DNA of 7,033 bases, taken from NCBI GenBank assembly GCA_003695085.1, contig RFIV01000151.1:1-7033 (forward strand). The letters are read 5' to 3'. The position numbers and the translations under genes are program-made. The notes beneath the pieces were generated by a model. It made no database searches, was not told the DNA's origin, and saw only the letters and a program-made list of their open reading frames with translations. Positions 1 through 4,811 of this stretch are shown piece by piece (within the stretch, counting starts at the first letter, position 1; every line of letters starts with the position of its first letter). This DNA is from Gammaproteobacteria bacterium. GTDB taxonomy: Bacteria > Pseudomonadota > Gammaproteobacteria > Pseudomonadales > Oleiphilaceae.

Positions 1-51
1 CCACCCACGCCCCCGACACACCGCCGCCCCCAACACGCTGAGCACTTCAGC

Positions 52-1725
52 TCAGCCGGACAACGTCGCCCACAGCAACACCGCGATCAACTGGGGCGAG
101 AGGATCCTCAGGCACATGACCAGCGGATACACGGTCGCGTAGGACAGCGCAGCACCGCCATGCCCCGGCTTGAGTCCGTTGGCGAAGGCCAGCGCAGGGG
201 GATCGGTCATCGAGCCGGCGAGCACCCCGCACAGGGACAGGTAGTTCATCTTCAGCACGGCACGGGCCACACACCCCATTACCACCAGTGGCAGCAGCGT
301 GATCAGTGTGCCGTATCCCATCCACAGCAGGCCGTCCCCGTTAATGAGGGTGTCGAGGAAGCCGGCACCTGAGTTGAGCCCCACCACCGCCAGAAAGAGC
401 ACGATCCCGATCTCGCGCAATGCCAGGTTGGCGCTGGGAGGCATGAACCAGTACAGGGGCCCGATACTGCCGATCCGGGCAAGAATAATGGCGACGATAA
501 GCGGCCCCCCGGCCAGCCCGAGCTTGATGGGGGCCGGCAAGTGCGGCAACTGAATGGGGATGGAGCCCAGCAGCACGCCCAGCCCGATGCCGATGAAAAT
601 GGGCATCATCTGGACTTCCTCGAGTTTGCTGCGTGCATTGCCCATGAGCCGGGCGACGTGCTCGACGGCTTGTGCATCCCCGACAATGTTCAGGATATCA
701 CCAAACTGGAGGACCGTGTTGCGATTCGGCACCAGCTCCACGCCGGCCCGGTTGAGCCGGGAGATCACGACTTCATAACGATGCTTGATGTCCAGTTCAC
801 TGAGCTTCTTGCCCAGCATCTTCTCATTGGTGACCACGATGCGAACACTTCGCAGGTGGGTGCCCCGTGTTGACAGGGACTCCTCCACCACCTCCCCGAT
901 CTGTGCCGCCGCCTTGTTCAGCAGATCTTCGTCTGCACTGACCAGGTGCAACACATCCCCCCGCCGGATCAACAGGCCTTCACCCGGCACGACCAGCGTT
1001 CCGGCGGACTTGACGCGGGAGCAGACAATCTCGGGGCCCAGCCAATCAGTCAATTCGGCGTAGCCCATGCCATCGAAGGCCTGCGCCTCCACACGCACAT
1101 TCAGGCTCAACAGCTGACGGCGATGGCCGTTGCCCTGCTCCCGATCCCAGGCCTCCGCTTCGCGCTCAACATCCACCCTGAACAGACGCCGGATGAGCCA
1201 CATGGAAAGCAGAATCCCGAGAATGCCGAACGGGTAAGCCATCGCATAGCCGGCCCCGAGCAGACTCACCTGTTGGCCCGTCATGCCCAGTTCCGCCAGA
1301 ATCTGCTGTGCAGCGGCCAGGGAAGGTGTGTTGGTCACCGCTCCGGACTGGATTCCCAGCAGAACGTTCAGAGGTAATCCGGTCAACAGTAACAGCAGAA
1401 CTGTTACGAGACTGCCCAGAAGTACAATCCCGACCGCAATGCTGTTCAGTTTCAGCCCGTTCTGCTTGAGTGAAGCGAAAAATCCCGGCCCGACCTGAAT
1501 GCCAATGGTGTATACGAAGAGGATCAGTCCGAATTCCTTGATGAAATGCAGCGCATGGGCATCCAGCGTCCAGCCCTGCGTGTGGGCCACATGCCCAACG
1601 ATCAGCCCGCCGAAGAGCACGCCGCCAATCCCCAGCCCGACACCGCGGAACTTCAGTCGCCCCAATGCCAGACCCAGGACGGAGACTGCCGACAACATCA
1701 CCAGTGTTAACGCTACCTGACTCAT
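52..1725 (-). CDS. yidE: YidE-like transporter of the AspT/YidE/YbjL family, two central TrkA-C domains
   Basis: A predicted inner-membrane transporter of 557 residues, close to the usual 550-560 for YidE. Two membrane halves flank a cytoplasmic middle. About five hydrophobic segments lie in residues 5-177, then two TrkA-C (RCK_C) type domains at roughly 203-288 and 290-372, then about five more segments in 373-553. The halves look like an internal duplication: GAVTNTPSLAAAQ near 128-140 is echoed by GSMTDPPALAFAN near 504-516. Long stretches match E. coli YidE as I remember it, for example FVYTIGIQVGPGFFASL and WFMPPSANLALRE. The family member AspT exchanges aspartate for alanine, but YidE's substrate is not established, so none is assigned. 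The ATG at 1725 is preferred to a TTG six codons upstream because AAGGA lies seven bases before it. TGA stop at 52-54. The family is certain; the physiological role is unknown. Confidence 0.93.
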   Translation of the reverse strand: MSQVALTLVMLSAVSVLGLALGRLKFRGVGLGIGGVLFGGLIVGHVAHTQGWTLDAHALHFIKEFGLILFVYTIGIQVGPGFFASLKQNGLKLNSIAVGIVLLGSLVTVLLLLLTGLPLNVLLGIQSGAVTNTPSLAAAQQILAELGMTGQQVSLLGAGYAMAYPFGILGILLSMWLIRRLFRVDVEREAEAWDREQGNGHRRQLLSLNVRVEAQAFDGMGYAELTDWLGPEIVCSRVKSAGTLVVPGEGLLIRRGDVLHLVSADEDLLNKAAAQIGEVVEESLSTRGTHLRSVRIVVTNEKMLGKKLSELDIKHRYEVVISRLNRAGVELVPNRNTVLQFGDILNIVGDAQAVEHVARLMGNARSKLEEVQMMPIFIGIGLGVLLGSIPIQLPHLPAPIKLGLAGGPLIVAIILARIGSIGPLYWFMPPSANLALREIGIVLFLAVVGLNSGAGFLDTLINGDGLLWMGYGTLITLLPLVVMGCVARAVLKMNYLSLCGVLAGSMTDPPALAFANGLKPGHGGAALSYATVYPLVMCLRILSPQLIAVLLWATLSG

Positions 1726-1732
1726 GAAAAAA

Positions 1733-1737
1733 TCCTT
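1733..1737 (-). promoter_or_regulatory. Ribosome binding site deciding the yidE start
   Basis: AAGGA on the minus strand ends seven bases before the ATG at 1725. It lies inside the longer TTG-initiated reading frame and so argues for the internal ATG, which gives an N-terminus (MSQVALT) like that of E. coli YidE (MSDIALT). Confidence 0.75.
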
Positions 1738-1759
1738 GTGCAATCACCTGAATACCCAT

Positions 1760-1772
1760 AATTGTAGTTATT
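1760..1772 (-). repeat. 13-bp direct repeat, copy near yidE
   Basis: Reads AATAACTACAATT on the minus strand. It matches the copy at 1849-1861 at 12 of 13 positions, 89 bp away in the same orientation. It contains the -10-like TACAAT. It could be a regulator site or a duplicated promoter core, and low complexity makes chance possible. Confidence 0.45.
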
Positions 1773-1848
1773 TTACTTTTTTTTAGGTTGATGCACGTCA
1801 ATATTGTGGCCGCCCGGTATTCAAGGTCACATGAACACAACCCCTATA

Positions 1849-1861
1849 AATTATAGTTATT
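1849..1861 (-). repeat. 13-bp direct repeat, copy far from yidE
   Basis: Reads AATAACTATAATT on the minus strand. It is the partner of the copy at 1760-1772 with one mismatch, and it contains the perfect TATAAT. In both copies the next bases in the direction of yidE are similar (TATAGGGG here, ATGGGTA there), so the likeness extends slightly past the 13-bp core. Confidence 0.45.
1850..1855 (-). promoter_or_regulatory. Candidate -10 element upstream of yidE
   Basis: A perfect TATAAT on the minus strand, about 125 bp upstream of the yidE ATG. No good -35 hexamer sits 16-18 bp upstream; GTGTGC is the best at 17 bp. It may therefore be an activator-dependent promoter or a chance match in AT-rich DNA. 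A second, weaker element, TACAAT, lies at 1761-1766, about 36 bp before the ATG. Confidence 0.35.
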
Positions 1862-1976
1862 ACAGAATCAGCGCACACATAGATACCCCCAAAAAGCGCG
1901 CTCAGGACTTGAAAGCGAGAGGAAAGACAACAATCTTTATTTTCTAATATTACGCAACCAAAAGGCGCACACTGCC

Positions 1977-2573
1977 TCAGGCGCGGACAGACCGCCAGGC
2001 TGCGTCCGCCAGCACCTCCGACCAATCGGATGGCCGCCCCTTCAGGCGCCCGCCGAGCCAGTTGCGCACCAGATCCTGCGCCGGACCATTGACCAGTGCA
2101 TGAAAGACGGCGAAGGGCAGCTTCCGGATACGCCCCGCCTCCATGTGAGGCTGCAGCCAGTCCCGATATCCCGCAAGCTGCTGCCGGTTCATGTCCGCCA
2201 ACCGTTGTGACGCCTCACCCCTGATGACCTTTCCGCGCGACTGGAAGATGAATCGCGCCAGATCCGGGTGCGCTTCCACCCACTCGATGTAGCTGGTGAC
2301 CAGCCAGCGAATGCCCGCTTCGGCATCCGGTCGCTCAGCCAGGCCTGCCAGAGCGACATCCGCATATGCCTTCAACCCGCCCACAAAGAGTGCGGCACCC
2401 ACGCCCTCCTTGTTGCCAAAGTGATGATACAGGCTGCCGACGCTGGCCCCGGAACGCTCACAGATCATCTCGATGGGGGTCTGCTCGAATCCGTGCTCGG
2501 TAAAACAGGCCAACGCCGCATCCAGGATGGCCTGCCGGCGCTCGGAAGTTTGCCCTTGACGCTTGCCACGCAT
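1977..2573 (-). CDS. TetR/AcrR-family transcriptional repressor
   Basis: A 198-residue protein of typical TetR length. The N-terminal DNA-binding domain spans about residues 10-60. RRQAILDAALACFTEHGFE is the usual first helix and turn, and the helix-turn-helix runs through about 33-51 and ends in the family signature SVGSLYHHFGNKEG. The rest is the ligand and dimerisation domain, which is variable in this family and does not reveal the inducer. The gene is divergent from a PaaI-type thioesterase, and a perfect 18-bp palindrome sits just upstream of both. The likely job is therefore repression of itself and the thioesterase, relieved by a small ligand, perhaps an acyl-CoA; that ligand is inference. 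The ATG start is supported by AAGGAG nine bases upstream. The transporter downstream on the same strand is separated by 251 bp and is probably a separate unit. Confidence 0.92.
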   Translation of the reverse strand: MRGKRQGQTSERRQAILDAALACFTEHGFEQTPIEMICERSGASVGSLYHHFGNKEGVGAALFVGGLKAYADVALAGLAERPDAEAGIRWLVTSYIEWVEAHPDLARFIFQSRGKVIRGEASQRLADMNRQQLAGYRDWLQPHMEAGRIRKLPFAVFHALVNGPAQDLVRNWLGGRLKGRPSDWSEVLADAAWRSVRA

Positions 2574-2600
2574 GACTGGAAACTCCTTCTAGAATAGAAT
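2572..2600 (+). promoter_or_regulatory. Candidate promoter for the thioesterase
   Basis: On the plus strand, ATGACT (2572-2577; 4 of 6 match to TTGACA) is followed after 17 bases by TAGAAT (2595-2600; 5 of 6 match to TATAAT). The -10 lies inside the 18-bp palindrome, so a repressor bound there would block RNA polymerase. The spacing is ideal but the -35 is only moderate. Confidence 0.4.
2583..2588 (-). promoter_or_regulatory. Ribosome binding site of the TetR gene
   Basis: AAGGAG on the minus strand, nine bases before the ATG at 2573. It lies only two bases downstream of the 18-bp palindrome, so the operator must overlap the transcription start region of this gene. Confidence 0.75.
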
Positions 2601-2608
2601 TCTATTCT
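2591..2608. promoter_or_regulatory. Perfect 18-bp palindrome, probable TetR operator
   Basis: AGAATAGAATTCTATTCT equals its own reverse complement over all 18 bases; the next base pair outwards breaks the symmetry. Its length and its place between a TetR gene and the divergent gene are typical of TetR-family operators. Bound here, a repressor would cover promoter-like elements for both directions. Assignment to the adjacent TetR protein is inference from position. Confidence 0.75.
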
Positions 2609-2626
2609 TGCACACAAAGCGGTCAC
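2599..2626 (-). promoter_or_regulatory. Candidate promoter for the TetR gene
   Basis: On the minus strand, GTGACC (2621-2626; 4 of 6 match to TTGACA) is followed after 16 bases by TAGAAT (2599-2604; 5 of 6 match). The -10 is in the same palindrome as the opposite promoter. Transcription would start just before the gene's Shine-Dalgarno, giving a short leader. This is consistent with autorepression. Confidence 0.4.
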
Positions 2627-2641
2627 CACCAAATCTGGTGA
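2623..2641. repeat. Second dyad, TCACCA-N7-TGGTGA, in the TetR-thioesterase gap
   Basis: Perfect 6-bp arms at 2623-2628 and 2636-2641 are separated by seven bases, between the 18-bp palindrome and the thioesterase start. It could be a second regulator site or a small hairpin in the thioesterase leader RNA. Short arms make chance plausible. Confidence 0.3.
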
Positions 2642-2648
2642 TCCATCT

Positions 2649-2668
2649 CAATCGACTGGCCAATCGAC
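2649..2668 (+). repeat. CAATCGAC direct repeat in the thioesterase leader
   Basis: CAATCGAC occurs at 2649-2656 and again at 2661-2668, a 12-bp period, just upstream of the Shine-Dalgarno at 2671-2675. No function is recognised. Confidence 0.3.
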
Positions 2669-2681
2669 ACAGGAGCCTTCC

Positions 2682-3089
2682 ATGGACATGACCGAACTGG
2701 GCCGGCAAGTGCTCGCCTCTCAGCCTTTTTCCGTCAAGCTGGGCGCCGAACTCTTGCGCCTTGAAGATGGCGAAGCTGAACTGAAACTGCCCCTGACCCG
2801 CGATTTGCTGCAACAGCACGGCTATGCACACGGCGGTGTGGTGAGCTACCTGGCCGATAACGCCCTGACCTTTGCCGGGGGCAGCGCATTGGGGCCGGAT
2901 GTGCTGACAGCAGAATTCAAGATCAACTACATGAAGGGCGCACGAGGCGAGGCACTGCTGGCCCGGGCCCATACGCTGAACAGCGGGCGCAGGATGGCCG
3001 TGGTTCAGTGCACCGTTTATGCAATCCAGAATTCGGGAGAGGAAGTGCCCTGCGCCGTAGCACAGGGCACCATTGTGACACGCACCTGA
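2682..3089 (+). CDS. PaaI-type hotdog-fold acyl-CoA thioesterase
   Basis: A 135-residue single-domain protein of the usual length for PaaI/YbgC-like hotdog thioesterases, which hydrolyse acyl-CoA or aryl-CoA esters to free acid and CoA in the cytoplasm, usually as tetramers. The diagnostic loop HGYAHGGVVSYLADNA spans about residues 46-61: H50-G51-G52 is the conserved HGG segment at the start of the hotdog helix, and D59 is at the position of the usual catalytic acid. The strands that follow (TAEFKINYMKGARGE and AHTLNSGRRMAVVQCTVY) fit the family pattern. The start is supported by AGGAG at 2671-2675, six bases before the ATG; an ATG two codons later is less well placed. The substrate is not readable from the sequence. 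The divergent TetR gene and shared palindrome suggest inducible expression, perhaps in response to an acyl-CoA or aromatic intermediate. Confidence 0.93.
   Translation: MDMTELGRQVLASQPFSVKLGAELLRLEDGEAELKLPLTRDLLQQHGYAHGGVVSYLADNALTFAGGSALGPDVLTAEFKINYMKGARGEALLARAHTLNSGRRMAVVQCTVYAIQNSGEEVPCAVAQGTIVTRT
3045..3070. other. Inverted repeat near the thioesterase 3' end, downstream of aceF
   Basis: GTGCCCTG (3045-3052) and CAGGGCAC (3063-3070) form a perfect 8-bp GC-rich stem with a 10-base loop. On the minus strand it begins 41 bases past the aceF stop and is followed by TTCCTCTC, not a clean T-tract. It could fold at the 3' end of the aceEF message or be a coding coincidence in the thioesterase. 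It is not a classical intrinsic terminator. Confidence 0.35.
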
Positions 3090-3092
3090 CCG

Positions 3093-3104
3093 CGGTGCGC
3101 ACCG
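3093..3104. other. 12-bp palindrome in the convergent gap
   Basis: CGGTGCGCACCG is perfectly self-complementary and occupies most of the 21 bp between the converging stops of the thioesterase and aceF. As RNA it could form only a 4-bp stem with a GCGC loop, and no T-run follows on either strand, so terminator function is doubtful. Confidence 0.35.
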
Positions 3105-3110
3105 GAATGC

Positions 3111-4799
3111 TCAGAGCAACAGGTTGCGAATATCACCCAGCAGTTGCCCGAGCAGTGCCGTGAAGCGCGCGGCATCCGCGCCGTTGATGGCCCGGTGGTC
3201 ATAGGACAGACTCAGTGGCAGCATCAGGCGTGGCTCGAAATCCTTGCCGTTCCAAACAGGCTTCATGGAGGCCTTCGAGACACCCAGTATGGCCACCTCA
3301 GGTGTGTTGACGATCGGCGTGAAAGCCGTGCCACCGATGCTGCCCAGGCTGGAGATGGTGAAGCATCCGCCCTGCATTTCGTTGGGCTTGATCTTCTTGT
3401 CCTTGGCCTTGGCGGCCAGCTCCAGGGTTTCCTCCGCCAACTCCCACAGGCTCTTCTGGTCCACATCGCGAATCACCGGCACCATGAGCCCGTGCGGTGT
3501 ATCCACGGCGACGCCAATGTGCACGTAATGCTTCTGAATGACTTCGCGCTTCTCCATGTCCAGCGACACGTTGAACTGCGGCAGCGTTTTCAGTGCATAC
3601 GCGCAAGCCTTGAGCAGGAACGGCAGCGGCGTAAGCTTCGTACCACGCTTCTCGGCCGCCGCCTTCTGCGCCTTGCGGAAGGCTTCCAGCTCGGTAATGT
3701 CCGCCTCGTCAAACTGTGTGACGTGCGGCACGGTGAGCCAGCTGCGCGACATGTTGTCGGCAGTGACCTGGTGAATCTTGGTCATGGCCCGCCGCTCGAT
3801 CTTGCCGAACTGGCTGAAGTCCGGCAGCTTGACGGTCGGCAGCCCCACGCCACCGGTAACCGGAGCCGTACCGCTTTGCAGTTTCTGCATGCCAGCCTTG
3901 ACGAACGCCTGCACGTCTTCCTTGAGAATGCGTCCACGCGGCCCGGAGCCTTTCACCTGCGTGAGGTCCACACCAAACTCGCGCGCCAGCTTGCGCACCG
4001 CCGGACCCGCGTGGACTTTCTTCGCCGACGCATTGGCCACGGCTTCCTTGTCAGCATCGCTGGCGGTAGGCGCGGCAGGTGCCGATGCGGCAGACGCAAC
4101 CGCGGCCCCGGATGCAGGCGCCGCAGCCTGCGGTGCGGGGGCAGCCGCCGGCGTGGCGTGTTCAGCCGGTGCGGCCACTGCAGCCGAGGTCCCCGCCCCC
4201 TGCACCTCAATCTCCGCGATAGGCGTGCCCTCGTTGACCTTGTCATCGACGTTGACGAGCAACTTCACGATCTTGCCCGCCACCGGTGACGGCACTTCCA
4301 TGGTGGCCTTGTCCGACTCCAGCACGATCAGGGAGTCCTCCTCGGCCACAACATCCCCGGGCTGTACACACAGCTCAATCACGGGCACATCGGTGGAGCC
4401 GCCAATGTCCGGCACGGTCACGGTTTCGATACGTGTACCACCCGCGACTGCCTCGCCGCTGCCCGCCGCCGGTGCAGGCGCCGCTGCCGCCACAGGCTTG
4501 CTCCCGGCCCCGGATGCATCTTCTTCCGCAACCACAGGGGCGTCGCCGGAGGAGGCCGTCTCGCCCGCCTCAAGCAGCAGCACCAGGTCGCCCTCGTTGA
4601 CGGTGTCGCCCACCTTGACCTTGACTTCCTTGACGGTGCCCGCCTGCGGGCTGGGCACTTCCATGGTGGCCTTGTCCGACTCCAGCACAATGATGGAGTC
4701 CTCTTCCGCGATCACATCGCCCGGCTGCACCAGCACTTCGATCACTTCTACATCGGTAGACCCGCCGATGTCCGGGACGGTGACTTCAATCGTACTCAC
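3111..4799 (-). CDS. aceF: Dihydrolipoamide acetyltransferase, E2 of pyruvate dehydrogenase
   Basis: This is E2 of the pyruvate dehydrogenase complex. It carries acetyl groups on lipoyl-lysine and transfers them to CoA, and it forms the core of the complex. The 562 residues run: lipoyl domain 1 (about 4-80, lipoylated K43 in ESDKATMEV), Ala/Pro-rich linker (82-121), lipoyl domain 2 (125-200, K164), a longer Ala/Pro linker (202-258), the E1/E3-binding domain (263-300, HAGPAVRKLAREFGV and GSGPRGRILKEDV), and the catalytic domain (about 325-562). The active-site motif is DHRAING at 534-540, with catalytic H535. TISSLGSIGGTAFTPI (481-496) holds the serine expected near the active site. E. coli AceF has three lipoyl domains; this has two. 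The GTG at 4799 is chosen over an in-frame GTG five codons upstream because AAGGAGG lies five bases before it and because MSTIEVTVPDIG fits the family N-terminus. The gene lies 11 bp after aceE. Confidence 0.97.
   Translation of the reverse strand: MSTIEVTVPDIGGSTDVEVIEVLVQPGDVIAEEDSIIVLESDKATMEVPSPQAGTVKEVKVKVGDTVNEGDLVLLLEAGETASSGDAPVVAEEDASGAGSKPVAAAAPAPAAGSGEAVAGGTRIETVTVPDIGGSTDVPVIELCVQPGDVVAEEDSLIVLESDKATMEVPSPVAGKIVKLLVNVDDKVNEGTPIAEIEVQGAGTSAAVAAPAEHATPAAAPAPQAAAPASGAAVASAASAPAAPTASDADKEAVANASAKKVHAGPAVRKLAREFGVDLTQVKGSGPRGRILKEDVQAFVKAGMQKLQSGTAPVTGGVGLPTVKLPDFSQFGKIERRAMTKIHQVTADNMSRSWLTVPHVTQFDEADITELEAFRKAQKAAAEKRGTKLTPLPFLLKACAYALKTLPQFNVSLDMEKREVIQKHYVHIGVAVDTPHGLMVPVIRDVDQKSLWELAEETLELAAKAKDKKIKPNEMQGGCFTISSLGSIGGTAFTPIVNTPEVAILGVSKASMKPVWNGKDFEPRLMLPLSLSYDHRAINGADAARFTALLGQLLGDIRNLLL
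4291..4325. repeat. 35-bp exact repeat, copy in lipoyl domain 2 of aceF
   Basis: Identical base for base to 4654-4688, in the same orientation, 363 bp (121 codons) away. It encodes the segment around the lipoylated lysine K164. Confidence 0.85.
4654..4688. repeat. 35-bp exact repeat, copy in lipoyl domain 1 of aceF
   Basis: Partner of 4291-4325. It encodes the segment around K43. Third-position bases are also identical across the block, so the likeness is at DNA level and not only protein level. Confidence 0.85.
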
Positions 4800-4804
4800 G
4801 TCAA

Positions 4805-4811
4805 CCTCCTT
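4805..4811 (-). promoter_or_regulatory. Strong aceF Shine-Dalgarno sharing a base with the aceE stop
   Basis: AAGGAGG on the minus strand lies five bases before the aceF GTG at 4799. Its first A is the last base of the aceE TGA stop (4811-4813). Ribosomes ending aceE therefore sit on the aceF initiation region, which suggests translational coupling of E1 and E2. It also excludes the GTG at 4814, which overlaps the TGA and has the Shine-Dalgarno behind it. Confidence 0.85.

Larger units (their letters stand above)
1726..1976. other. AT-rich intergenic region between tetR and yidE
   Basis: This 251-bp spacer lies between the stop of the TetR gene and the start of the transporter, both on the minus strand. 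It is visibly richer in A and T than the flanking genes, with an 8-T run near 1776-1783 and tracts such as tttattttctaatatt near 1935-1950. It carries a candidate yidE promoter and two copies of a 13-bp motif. A small dyad, AAAGA-N6-TCTTT, lies at 1923-1938. I see no coding sequence with family features and no clear intrinsic terminator for the TetR gene. The size and composition fit an independent promoter region for yidE. Confidence 0.6.

Noticed and set aside
37..51. GCTGA-N5-TCAGC hairpin right after the yidE stop, considered as a terminator
   Set aside because: The stem is only 5 bp and no T-tract follows in the minus direction; the next bases are GTGTTGGGGG.
1166..1840. Minus-strand frame of 224 codons overlapping the yidE start
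   Set aside because: It is out of frame with the conserved YidE sequence and low in hydrophobic pattern. It extends through the AT-rich spacer only because of a lack of stops.
1893..1905. AGCGCGCT followed by TTTTT on the minus strand, considered as the TetR gene terminator
   Set aside because: The palindrome is 8 bp with no room for a loop, so no stable stem can form before the T-run.
1798..2025. Minus-strand frame of 75 codons over the TetR 3' end and the spacer
   Set aside because: It overlaps the TetR coding end in another frame, with no convincing ribosome site and no recognisable features.
2589..2972. Minus-strand frame opposite the thioesterase
   Set aside because: It is antisense to the conserved HGG-containing hotdog domain and would begin inside it. 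It is a shadow frame.
3144..4289. Long plus-strand open frame (381 codons) opposite aceF
   Set aside because: It lies antisense to clearly conserved aceF codons. Its product is Arg/His/Leu-rich with no domain pattern, and it has no supported start. It is a shadow of GC-rich codon use.
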